A stretch of 64,000 nt of DNA from Pithys albifrons albifrons (Eukaryota; Chordata; Aves; Passeriformes; Thamnophilidae). The position numbers and the translations under genes are program-made. The stretch is from NCBI RefSeq assembly GCF_047495875.1, contig NC_092497.1, forward strand, positions 71,046,134-71,110,133. Direction: 5' to 3'. The notes under the pieces are model-generated. The model was not told where the DNA came from. It worked only from the letters and a program-made list of their open reading frames with translations, and did not search any database. Numbering within the stretch: position 1 is the stretch's first letter; each line of letters starts with the position of its first letter. Shown here piece after piece: positions 31,140 to 43,372 of the stretch.

Positions 31140-34100
31140 ATAAATCCCATTTAAGGAAGCATCTTCAAGACAATCCATAATTTCCACATGGATGAAGTAG
31201 TCAGACTTTTTGTTCTGAAAATGGGTAAAATGATTAGGAAGTCCCCTTCTTTTATGGACAGCTCACTGTTCCCAATCAATCTATTTTCACATTGATGCAG
31301 ATGGCTCCCTGGGGAGTTCCTGGATCATGTAGGGATTTCATAACTTAAGTTCACTGGGTGTGCACACAGGCCCATCTGTGATACTACAGTAGACCACATT
31401 TATACCTATAGGACACACTCAAAGTATTTTCCTTTCAAACTTAATTGACTTTTCCCTAGTTTATGTTTGTTCTAGAAAAATCTTTTGTTTGATCTTCACT
31501 AGAATGTCTGTCATTAGAATAAGAGACAAAGGGCTTATGTTGAAATGAGAAATCCATACCTTTTCTATGAAATGGGGAGCTAGCCAGCAATTTCCTAACA
31601 TTATGTTTCCAGTGTCTATTCCTCTTCTTGTGTGTTACCTTGTTTTTCTGAAATACTAGCCCTTTTTCTGAAGAACTGCTGTTACCCCGTTTTGCAGGCT
31701 TTATGCTTCATTTTGCAGTGTACCACTGCTCAAAAAGTGGATTGCTACCTGCGAGGCTGGAGACTTTGTTTTAGCGCTTATATTCCTTAAGCTTTCACCA
31801 GCATGTCTTAATACTTTGTTATTACTTTGTTTAATGGCCCTTGTCTCATTGAGGCTGGATGTCAGCCATACCAGTGACCCACTGCAGTTCTCTCTAATCT
31901 CCTCCTTTCCTGTGTCTTTCTGTGTGGAATAGAGAAGCAACAGCTACAGGATGCTTTCATGTATGTGGCCAGTTCTCCTGAGTAAAGGCTGTAGATTTTG
32001 CAGCTGTAATTCCTTAGTGGAAGCAGATGAACCGCAACCTACTGCCAAGAGCCACTTTGGGTTATGTCATCCCGCTAGTCACCACCCACTGCTCCAGCCA
32101 GCCAGCCTGAGGGACGTGGGGAACAGGCGGCCTTTAATTGACAATTCATGAATTAACAGCTAGGGGCTGCTCAGGATGAGCACAGTTGGCATTTCTTCCT
32201 CCTTGGAGACTCAGTGTTTGAGATCCACATGGCAGAAGTTCAGGGGAAAGAGAATGGATTACAACAAGCATCTCCTTGCTTTTTTAAAATGTGTTGTCCT
32301 TCTGGCAACAGTGCTTTTCTGTTTTGTGTTTTTCCTTCTGAGCTACTCGGTTAGTGTATTACCTAAGGAGATAACCCTTTCCTTGCAGAATGCTTGAGGG
32401 AAAGTGTTGAAAATTAATTCCCATTCTTCTCACATAACATCCTTTTGGTTCTTGCTAAAAGATGACTGCATGTTTCTGTTTCTTATCATCCATATTTTGC
32501 ACTTCAGCTGTCAAAAGGAGTGACGTGCACTGTAGTGAGCAAATTCTTCTTCTCTCTGTCTTGCTGAGTTGAGATCTGATTCTGTGATGTGATCTGTCAG
32601 GAGGGCCCCAGAACGTGGTTTTACTTTCTGATTAGAAATTGAATGATAAATCAAACAAGAAGTAGCTAAACAATGGCTTGCTGTTCAATATCAGACCAGC
32701 AAACCTTACTTGTTAATTCCTTGCAAATAAAGTAGTATTCAATGCAGTGAGACAAAAATTGTTGAAAAGTCAAGGCACTTCTGAGTGGCATTGATCCTTA
32801 ATTACAGCTAAGTTGATATAATGACCCCTTAATGCAGAAGCAAACAAATTCTCCAGGGCAGAAGATTTTTTAACCTGGAGCAAGGTCTCTCAAAATTTTT
32901 TAGCATCAATGCGCTATATAGAGTGAAGGGTAAAGAAGCAGTGTTAGACAGGCAGGATAATAACATATAATTGGTAGCCTGATCCTAGTTACTTGGTTTT
33001 ACATAAATTACTTTCTGTAAGAGGTGTTTCATGTTAGTAAAAGTGTATTTAATATTTTAATCCAACTTTACAATTTGCTATTCCACAGAGGTATTTGTGT
33101 CTGTGAGAAGAAATAAGGGGTTTTAAAATTTGAAATTGTACTGAAAGTCATCAAATCCAACATGTTCTTATTTGAAAGATGACAGAAGCTGCATCTAAGT
33201 TATGCCTTTATAAAGTGATGCAAGTACTTAATAATCTGTGTTCATTTGTTTTGAAGTATAATAAATGAAGATCTATCCACTTAGTTTACTTTTAAAAATT
33301 ACTAGCAGACTGGACATTTTCAAATTTTAGCTGGTAGTAACTACTTCCATGACTTACTTTCCTAATTTTTTTTTTTAGAATTACATTTGTAAATTAAATA
33401 GGAAAAGGAAATCCCTGGATTAGGGATTCAAAAGTACTACAAGTGATGCAAAACATGAAATGTGATAGCTTGAAATAAAATAAGTGGGTTTAGTTTATAT
33501 TGGCTTCACTTTTTGTTCAACCACATTAATTGCAGTTTTCTGTGTATTAGATAGTCTTAGGAGTTAATTAAATAAGCTTATTTCTAGAAGAAATTTAAAA
33601 TAGTACTGAAGATAGTATTAATGCAGCCATTATCTGTATTTGTATGCAACAAAGAGCTGCATGGTCCTCATTCAGTGAGCCCTGGCTGAGTATGTTAATA
33701 TGGGTAAGGAGAAAATCCTGGAAGATAAGAACACTTAGTTTGCCTAAATCCCTTAAGGATTTAGAATCTGCAAAATTAAAGTAGGAATCACTTGAAAATT
33801 TAATGTAAGACTGCTAGTATTTCCTGCTCTTTCTCTATCTGAGATGACTGTAAGGGCAGTTGGTCTGTCTTAATGGAGTTTTAGCAGTTTCCTCTCCTGG
33901 GTTAAATGAAGCTGGTGGGAAAAGCAAGAAACTAGATATCTGAGCAACTTCAAAACCATTTGTGGGTTTTGTTTTAGAAGTATGAAGCTTTTCGTAGGTG
34001 GAGGTACGCATTTTTTTTTCTGAAGCAATTTACAAGTCCAGAAAAAGTTCATCAAACCAATGACCACTAGTTCCCTTCTTAGCTGCATATTGTTGTGTTT

Positions 34101-35540
34101 AAGTGTTACAGTAATACAGTTAAAAATTATTTGAATAAAACTGAAGTGATGCATTTTCTTGAGAACTAAACATTAAACAGTTGAACAATCTTTAAAACCT
34201 TTTTGGTTGTCACATGAATAAATATAGCAGCTCTGGAACTGGGTCACCGTCAGGCAAGAGAGAAGTAGGGAAATCCATTTAATGAAACAGCACAACTGGG
34301 AACCGAGATCTTGTTGGAAAACACCTGTTTCTTACATTATTTCAATAATCTGAGTATACTCACATTTCCCATTTTACAAAATTAAAGTTATAGTAAGGGA
34401 GCCCTCTTTAGTCCTGCTAAATCCTGGAAGAGCACTTACAGATGGCTGAGATTCTGTAATAGCCGGGAAAATACATACTGTAGAGAGGACTTACAATTAA
34501 CTGAGAGAAGTCAAGTGATGATTTCCCTGGTTCATGATATCCTCTAAATTCCTGCTATAGTTTGGATCTGCATATTTCATAAAATCATTTTTTACAGATT
34601 ATAAGGAGGTGCTTTTAATATTCGTGTGCTGGATAAGATGTCTGAAGCATGCCAAAATGTTTTTTTATTATTATCCTTTAAAAATCCTTTTCTAATGTTT
34701 GCCAAAATGTTTTGAGTTTAGTTCTTCAAAATAAATAATAAAGGAAAGTAATATATAATAAATTGTACCTTTTAGGTGTCCTCTTGTCTCTCATTAAAAG
34801 CGTTACCTGAAGAAGAAAAACTATGTCTGAAGCAATGCACTTTCAAAGCCTTGTGCTTAGTGAAAGAGAGAGTGTTTTACCACTTTTTCTCAAATAAATG
34901 AAACTTAGATGCTGAGGTACATTTAGAAGAAGAGTACGTGCCCCAGAATAGGTGTTGAAAAATAAATTTTTTTCCTTCTGTATGAATCAATTTTCTTACA
35001 TATAAAAATTGAACTTTGAATATACTGTGATGCAATGCTATCTATTGGAGATTTGAGACAGAGATCTTTCCTTCTCTGCTTATAATGGCCTGGATCTGGC
35101 CTTCTGGACAGGAAGCAATGTCATGTTTTGAATAATAATGTGTCACATTGATAGCTATCTTCAGAAGGTCTACAGCTGAACATAAACAAACAAACTTGGA
35201 AAACAATGTACTCCTCCTGTTAATAGATTACATTCTTCCAGTTTAAAACTCAAATTTGAAAATCCAGGGGCTTTATCCAATTCTGTTTAATGATGAAGTC
35301 TTCCAGAACTTCATGGTGAAGATCATGATTTCAGTACTACATTGCATTCTTCGAAGAAGAGAATCTATATAAAACTTTATTTCTTAATAAAGTCAATCTT
35401 CTGCTTCCTTGTTTAGATAATGCAGCTGTAAAACCCAAACTTACCTGCCTTATGTTCAGGTTTTGTTTTTTTATACACTTATACTCTTTCTTTTATTTGG
35501 TATGGGGGTTTTCTTATGTTAGTCTTTTTTTTTTTCTTCT
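31140..35540. other. AT-rich non-coding stretch, intronic or intergenic
   Basis: No LINE, LTR or coding motif recognised. Open frames are below 100 codons and carry no family signature. Confidence 0.45.
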
Positions 35541-35576
35541 CCCTCTCTCTCTCTCTCTCTTTTTTTTTTCTTCTAG
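35541..35576. repeat. CT microsatellite and polypyrimidine tract ending in TTCTAG
   Basis: A (CT)n run followed by T10 and CTTCTAG. It resembles a strong 3' splice acceptor, but no convincing exon with a donor follows. Confidence 0.7.
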
Positions 35577-38500
35577 GATACTAATCAAACCTTGAACAGA
35601 GGGGTTGTTTTACATGGATGCCGTTCCAATGCCACAAATTTCATGCTGGGAAAGACTCAGTTTCAAATTCCTTGAAGGCAAACAGGCCTCCAGAGGAGCA
35701 TCATGGCAGGCATTTGGGAGCTTACTAAGAGTCTGCTTGGTTCTCTGCTGCTTGGTTCTCTGCTCTGTCTACCTCTGTGCAGACTCCTGGCTGCTGGCTT
35801 CTGCCCTGTCTATGCTTCAGCCTTAAATACAGGCAGTAATATAGCATCAGTCAGTAGCTGCTGGATGTTAAACTAACTATATTTCTGATATTTCTTTTCA
35901 CTTTCTGTTTTGGTACAGAGAGACTATCTACTGCACTGAAAAGCATTTCTGAAGGAATTCAGGTCTAATTACACTCTTTTGTATAATGAACTTAGGCTAG
36001 TACAGCATGTTATTTCATGCTCCCTAATCAACAAGCGATAAGAAGCATTTTGAGATGGGATGTTGCTTCTGAATTACATAATTGCCTTCATCCAAAAGTT
36101 AGTAATGAGTAATGCAGAGTACATTGATGGCTTAATGCAGGAATTCCGTCTGAAACATACAGCCTGATGTAGCATCTGGCCTCTGGTCTTCAATATTAGG
36201 AAACTCTGGAAATGCTGTGAAACATCATCTGGTGAGACGAAGAGGAGTATGTAACACAAAACAAATTTCTAATAAGTCTGCCACAAAAAGTATGTGCTTC
36301 CTGTAATAGGAAATTTTCTGATTCCTGACTGTAGGAACACAACACAGTGTAAAAGGGGTGCTCTGTTGTACATGCAGATAGAAAGACATCCTGTACAGGG
36401 AATGAAGGAGAACTTGGTTGTGCTTGGGATTTAGCATGGGCTGGAAACAATGTGAGGAAGGTGTTGCCTGGGAGGATGCACCAGCTCTTGGTGTTGGGCA
36501 GCTGCTGTGCCACTGGCCACTGCACTTTCACAACAGGGACCCAAAATATTCTGAAGAGTAAGTTAGAGACAACCAGCCAAACAGTACAGCCAGAAAGATG
36601 CATGGAATACTGAATAAATAATTAGGAAGTCCTACCGTGATTTTTTAAAAAAAAGTATTTTTGTTAAAGTAAGTGTAATTCTTCAGCTGGTATAAATCAG
36701 TAGCTAAATGAAGGTGTGCTAATTTACTATGGGGGTATATCTGGTCTGTTACTTGCTAGTTTGTGCCAAATACCCAGTCCTGTTATCATCATCTGCAGAA
36801 AACACTCAGATCCTTAATTAAAATGTAAAGAGCTGAGAAAAGTTAGAAATTCTGTTTGGAGGAGTCTGACCCAACTGACTTCATTTATAACACATGATAG
36901 AGCATTGGGATACTAAAAATGGAGGGATAAAAAAAGGAAACCTGCAATCATGCAAAGACACAACTTTTTTTTCCTATCCCAAAGAAAAACAAAAAATACC
37001 AAAACTCTTATATCCACATAGTATTCAGAATTAAAAGGACTCTAAACTTACTGAAGCCAGTCTTACCATAAAGCATCACAAATCTTATGAAATGTATTTT
37101 TTATGCTAAAATACAATGTGAAAAAAATCCTTCTGGTCTTGGAATCAAGTCTTCTATTACAAGGAAAATCAGAGGGGAAAGATGTAAAAAAAAAAATCTC
37201 ATGCCATGGGGCTACTCATTTCCATAATTTTCTTACTGGATGACTTAGTATTTCACAAGCATAGGAAAATCCTGTCTTCTATTTCAGTATTTTGCAAGCT
37301 GTCAGAAAAGCTTGTGAATCTTATGACGAAGTACAAACAAAACCAATCATTCTATTGATAGAAAAAATGGTAGTGTAGCTACCCTATCAAGAAAAAGAAA
37401 CTTACCTGAACTGAACAAACTTTACAGCGTTTTATTGTAAAGAAATGAGGTAACAAAAACCTATCTGATTGAATAGCAGATCATAGTGTTACTACTGTTT
37501 TCTTATGTCTATGTTGTCTATTTGAGGTATCTATCTTGCTGTCATTATTGTATGATTTGATTAGCAGATAATAGTATAAATGTAATGAATAACCATCAGC
37601 AATCTTTCAGGTCATTCCTGAGGGTCCAGTTCCTAATAAAGCAGAGATGGTCAGAGGCACAACCATATGACAAGACAGGAATAAAGAACCCCACCTTGTG
37701 AAGAATTATGTTGAATAATTGCCTTAATTTTGTATTGATATGACAGAGAGACAGAAAAATAAACATGGGCTTTCTACTGTCAGTACTTAACTCCACGTCA
37801 CTAGTGTTTGAGACAAAGTCCATAATGTTAGCTCAATGAGTTTTCTACAGAACTCATTAGTCTGTAGCAAAATAACATTTAACATTTGAAAAAAAAAAAG
37901 GCTGAACAAGTAGTTCAATTCCTGGGCTTAAAAATTATTTGGTGTTCATTAATCCTGGGTCACAAAAGCCCGAAATTCAAGTACTGAAGAAAATGTGAAG
38001 TTATAACTGTGAATTTTTATTTTCATGAGGAAAATAACAGTGCTCAGAGTGCTCAGAAAGTTTGATGAAGTGATTCTGGAGAACTTACTGACTTCCCCTT
38101 TCAAAAATCAGGAAAATTCAAGGAAGCCTAGACAATTATGTAGATGAAATTAAAAAAAAAAAAAGGCAAAAAACCCCAACCCTCTGAGCAGTGGTATTCA
38201 AAGAAGAACAATAATGACTTCTTAAAATCGTTCAGTCTCTAGGTTAAATTAGATTGTCAATTATTTTCCTGGATGCATATTTGTCATTTATTATTTCCTT
38301 ACTATAGGAAAGTTGTATTAGTACAATTTTTTTGTAGCAAGCCCAAAAATACCAAGAGAAATAAGCTGTGATAGCCCAAGTATAGCTAATTGTGATATAT
38401 GTTGCAAAACAATGGTAAGTTGTATTTTATGCTTATTTTCATGCTAATAATAATTTGAAATCAGGTACTGCTGATTATATCACATTTGTGAATGACTGAT

Positions 38501-41114
38501 CTTGATAATCCCAGATTATAATTTTTTTCTTGCAATTTGATATAATTTGCTATCTGTTCTGGAAGATATTTCAGGTCAGTGACAAGGTGCATTGATAAAT
38601 GAACATACTGAAGCTTGCAGAATGATTTCTGAAGCTGCTACTCACTCCTTTTTCTTACATGGCACATACTGATTCTGACCATTTAAAAACTGATGCATTC
38701 TCCGAATAATTACAGTTGAGTTAACCATTCTGTACCTGTTGATGGTCAGTCAAGTGAGGCAGTGAAAGAAGTGGTAGAAAATGAGTTCTTCAGACCTTAT
38801 CTTTTGGTTTTCTTTAATATTGTGTGATAGAAATCTGTGTGTCTGCTTTGAAGTATTTTGAGCAACAGTATTGTTTGGCAGTTTTGGAAAGCAAATCTGT
38901 CTTTATTTTGAACACAATCTTGCTCAAAGCACAGCAGTTTTTTTGGGGGGTGTTGAAAAAAAATAACTTTCATGAAGAACAGAAGCCATACTCATGTAAT
39001 TATGTCTTGTTAATTCAGTAAATGAGAAACTAGAAATATAATTCCAGCTCTTGGTCATGAACCTCAGTGCATTTTGTGTTAACTACAGCCATATAGAGGT
39101 TCTCAATCAGCAGGAATTGTATAACTGGTATGTTTGCTTTTGTGGGAGTCCACCTTTTTTATCCCTACAGTCTGCTTTACTTTTTTTTTCCTTGTTCTTT
39201 CTCCACTTCCCTCTCCTGCCACCTTTTTTTTTTTTTTTTTTTTTTGTTATGGTTGCTTGGCAGCAGGGTAATTGCTGTGGTTTTGTGCATTCTGCATTTT
39301 TGCCACTCCATTTAATGGGGCCATATTGGCTTTCTCTCTTGTTGGTACACTGTGGCTCAAGTGTAGGCGTGTGCATGCTTTACAAATTTATCCCCATCTT
39401 TTCTAATGTCTGTCCAAGATTTTAACAGCTGGTGGTTTTGTTTGAGGGACACTTCATGCTGTAATTCTTGAGTGCAAATCACTTTTTGTTTCTTTTGTTC
39501 ATTTATAATGAGAGACTGAAATGGAGCTTAAATAATTTCTTCAGTGAATACATTAACCAGACTCTGCTATAGTGGCTGTTTAAGAACTGAAAATAATTAG
39601 CACAAAGCCACATTTCCTTCACAAAGCTCTAAAAGAAGTCAAGACTTTACCATTGAGATAGTAATGAATTCAGTCTCTGTGGAAATTCAGGGTGGAAAGA
39701 GAAAAACATTAAATACATTTCAAGACTATCAAAAAGATTGCTGGTGGGAACATTTCACTGTTGAATAAAACATTCCCTCGGGAAGTCCATTGCTATTTGA
39801 GTTTATACTTTAAGGCACCATGCAAGTACCTTCAGAGAAGCCAAACAAGAGCCCCCTTCCCTCTATAAACCTACAAAACCACTACAAACAGTAGCCAGTT
39901 TCCTAAGAGACTGGCTGTGAATTCAGAAACAATAATTTCATCACTGTTTTGAAAGACTGAAATTGGAAAGCAATATTGTTGATATTCAGGTCTCAGGAAA
40001 AATTTTTTTTCTTCACAAGTAAAGATTTTTTGGTGGTTTGTTTGTTTCTGTAATATAACTTTCCTTCCTAGGACGTGCAATTGTATTTTGAGCTGTCAGA
40101 AGAAGATATTGCAGCAGTGAAAAATGTTGGCTTAGAATTGATCTAATTTGTAAATCTAGACAACCCTTTCTTCCGTCTAAAAGACATCAAGTGGATAATC
40201 AAAGACATAAAATCTAAGGGCTGTAAGGGAAGAATGAGCTATTAGCTATCCATGCAAAGAAAAGCTTGGAAGCTAGCCTCTAAATGTTACCTTAAAAAAC
40301 AAAAATCTCCATGAACAAAGAGAACGTCCCTTCTATCTTTATGTCTGGAAAAGATACAAAGAAATATGCTGATAGTAGTTAGCTTAGGTCTAGGACAGTC
40401 TTTTCTACCTTCAGCAGAGATGCTGAACCTCTGTGAAGAGTAATAAAGAATCAAAGGTGAAGAACACAGTTGATATGCTGAGAATCTGATTACTTTCTTA
40501 AAAGGTCTCTGCTCACTGTAACTGCATGAGAGTCGTGTATACAATCACCTGAGTTCTCTCCTGCTTTCCCAGATGGTGTTAAATATTTTCCATATAGTGA
40601 CACCACTCCAGTAGGTGATTTGCATCATGCCAGTAATGGGGGGACTCATGTGAAAGCTATCTACTCTCACATGAGCACATTTGCAATTGGACTATGGGGT
40701 CACTGGGAGCTTAATGCCATCATCTGTGGCAGATTTATTCTAATAGCCCAGAGTTCCCTTAAAATTTATAACAGTGGCCTGGAAATTAAACAAATCATCT
40801 TGTCTGACCTCATAAAAATGGAATTAAAAAATAAAAGCTTTATTGTTTTGTCCTTGTTTTGGCAATAAAACAATTTGTTTGAACTGAATATGAAGAGAAT
40901 TACATTTTATAGAATGCAAGGGAGTTTTCATCATCTTCACAGCTCTGGAGTTCAGTCTGTGAGATAGAAATTACAGAAGAAAAATCCAAGCTGGAGCTAT
41001 TACTACCTCTGCCTAAAATCCAGTTTTTTACTTTGGAATCTACCTTATCTCTCACATGGATTCTTCTAGTCTTTAGTTTAAAGGAAGGGTTGACTTCATG
41101 ACAGTGAACGGTTC
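35577..41114. other. AT-rich non-coding stretch
   Basis: No recognised gene. It contains a T22 run (39224-39245) inside a pyrimidine-rich patch and several poly-A runs. A 135-codon minus-strand open frame at 36196-36603 has no motif or splice support. Confidence 0.45.
39224..39245. repeat. Poly-T tract (22 bp)
   Basis: An uninterrupted T run in a pyrimidine-rich stretch. It could be the reversed poly-A of an old retrocopy, but no retrocopy body is evident. Confidence 0.85.
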
Positions 41115-42158
41115 TGTCCTGGTTTAAAGGAAACCAAAGTGTCTACCAAGACTAGATGAGGGGACTCCTCCTCAGTAACAGCTTCAGCCCTTATTAAATT
41201 TTAAAAAGAACTTTAATTAGAAAATGTATATAAGAAAGATATCTGTGCTTAACTACTATATATATATATATATACAAAAACACACACATACATATATATA
41301 CATATATACATATACGTATATACCTATGTACATATATAGACATACACACATACACACATATATATGTACACGCACACACGCATATATATATACACACACA
41401 CATAAATACACACACACACACACATATATATATAAAACTAGAAACAAATCAGAGCAAACTACTCCCCCTGCTCCAAAAACGCCCCAAAAACTACTGTCGT
41501 TTCCCCCGGTGCAATTATATTTACCGACAGCAGGTGGCAGTGACACACCTCGACTGGCCATAAGGTCAGTTATGTCTTTTCCCAGCGAGGCAGAGACAAG
41601 AGGCAGAAAAAGGTGCTGGCCTTATGACTAACGTGGGGGCAGGATGAAACCTCCACCATGACAAGAGCAGACTCTCTCTCTTCTTGTCCTTTGTTCAAAG
41701 AACGAAACGCTGGAAGTTGATGAGTGGTGGTAGTTTCCAGAGATCTCCTTGCAGCCAAAGTTGGTCCCCAGACTGAAGCATCTGTGAGAGTCTCATTCTC
41801 TTGCTCTCTCTCTCTCTCTCTCAGTCTCTCTTGCTTTTGCTCTGTACTCTCTCTCTCAAGCTCAGAAGGAGCTCTCACCAGCTCAGCTAAACGGGGACTT
41901 CTAGTCACAGCAGCTGCGAGAAAGCAAATGAGGCCACCATATAGGAAGTCTCTCCCCCTCCCAGGGGCTGAGAGGGTCTGTTACTGACCTCCACCCCAGC
42001 ATTAAGTTCCAGAGTCATCAACCACACCTTTGCTCTTGGTCCTGGCACTTCAACTCCCAAAACTTGTGTGTTAGTAGGAAAAGAAAATTCCCTGAAAGAC
42101 CCCTCCCCCCCTTCTTTGTTTGAACCTTTAACAACTTCAGATTGTTAAGCCTACTACA
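41115..42158 (-). mobile_element. Probable long solo LTR, ERVL-like
   Basis: The left end TGTCCTGGTTTAAAGG resembles the end of the provirus LTR family (TGTGCTGGTTTAAAGG), and the right end CTACTACA would give TGTAGTAG on the minus strand, so TG/CA ends are possible. The body is GC-richer than the flanks and holds a TA/CA microsatellite (41256-41437) and a CT run (41813-41822). No clear target duplication was found (GGTTC left, AATGC right), so boundaries and the solo status are tentative. No internal genes are present. Confidence 0.5.
41256..41437. repeat. TA/CA microsatellite, about 180 bp
   Basis: Alternating purine-pyrimidine sequence made of mixed (TA)n and (CA)n blocks such as ATATATATATA and ACACACACACAC. 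It is open in several frames only because of its composition. Potentially Z-DNA-prone and length-variable. Confidence 0.95.
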
Positions 42159-43021
42159 AATGCATTGACACAGTATCTCTGATTACTGGATCTGCATATT
42201 TCCCCATGGGGACCTAGAAAATTCATTTCAAAAGTAGTGAACTTTTCTGAAACTTGTAATAAGGAAACATAGCATGAGAGAGAATCATTTGGAGAATCGT
42301 TTAGAGAATGATGTCCTTAATTAAATAGGGTAGTATCTCATTTTGGATGCAATTATATTAAAAATATAATGTGCTTATACCCCAGAAATTTCCAGAAGGC
42401 AACATGCAGAATAGATTAAAATTTTCCATAGTTATCTGGTTCTCCATAGAGGAATGAAAATGGTTCAGAATGATTAAGAGTGGCAAGATCAGGCTGTAAG
42501 GTCTTCATATTTTAAATTTTTACATGAATTGTGTTAAAGGCAAACATCTTTCAGAATTTAGATTTGGAGGTAGACTATAATTACTTCTGAATTTGGGACT
42601 TGGTATTGGACTTTTACCCCTCTCTATCCACCCTTCTTCTGATTCCATTTTGGAGAATAAAGAAAAATAAAATTTGGATGAACACTGTCCAACAAAATTG
42701 TGGCACATTAAAGGGAATGGTAATAGTTTTCTTATTTCATAACTCCCTATGAGATTTTGTTACTCATTTTCTTGAGGTACTAGTGGTGTGAATAAATTTA
42801 TTCAGCAACTTGCAGCTTTTTGGACACACCTGTCAGTCTTCTGGGATGTTTTTTCCTTCTTACATGACTGGCAGGGCTGAGGTATGCTGTAAAACTCTTG
42901 ACACCCATATGAAAGTGTGGCACTCTTTCTCTTGGGAGTTTGCAGGCAACACTGGAATGTTGTTGTTAAGTTTTGCTGAGAATATTTCAGAGTTGAAATG
43001 TTGGGGAAAGAGCTCTTCTTT
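42159..43021. other. Non-coding stretch between two LTRs
   Basis: AT-rich; short open frames on both strands near 42802-43083 lack motifs. Confidence 0.4.
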
Positions 43022-43372
43022 TGATCATTTATCACGCCCCAACTAGCTACCCCAACAGTTCCCCGGGTCCGGCACGAAGTCAAGGTGATTTTTCACAGAG
43101 ATATGTGCCTTGCTTCCAACTTTATTATCCCGATTGATCGATCAATGGTATTATGGAACAAACACATTGTTATAACTTTCCGTGCTGATCACGCGTACAG
43201 CAACAACCTGTGATTGGCCTGAGGCGACTGGCCACGTGCCGCGTGGCTATGCTGATTGGATGGAGGGTAGCCTCCACGCAGCCAGCCACGCGGCACTGAT
43301 GCCGTCTGGGACCTGTTTTTCCCCAGCTTCGAGGTTGTTTACCTTCTGTTAGGCTCTCCCAAGGTTACAGCA
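43022..43372 (-). mobile_element. Probable solo LTR, GC-rich, minus orientation
   Basis: About 351 bp. The minus strand starts TGCTGTAACCTTGGGAG, carries CCAAT boxes (CCAATCAGC, CCAATCACAG), a TATA-like GTTATAACAA near 43175 and AATAAA at 43126-43121, and ends near TAAATGATCA. Possible target duplications are TCTTT (43017-43021) and TCCTT (43373-43377), with one mismatch. It contains a perfect 13-bp inverted repeat (43236-43248 and 43284-43296) and the 14-bp palindrome ATTGATCGATCAAT (43133-43146). Its CpG-rich composition contrasts sharply with the flanks. Confidence 0.65.

Noticed and set aside
35570..35680. Possible exon after the polypyrimidine tract ending TTCTAG
   Set aside because: The acceptor looks strong and one frame is open for 32 codons, but no good donor occurs before the in-frame stop and the tract is explained by a CT microsatellite.
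36196..36603. 135-codon open frame, minus strand
   Set aside because: Low-complexity hydrophobic and Ser-rich translation without family signature; flanks are ordinary non-coding DNA.
41224..41631. 135-codon frame of alternating Tyr, Ile, Thr and His
   Set aside because: It is the translation of a TA/CA microsatellite.
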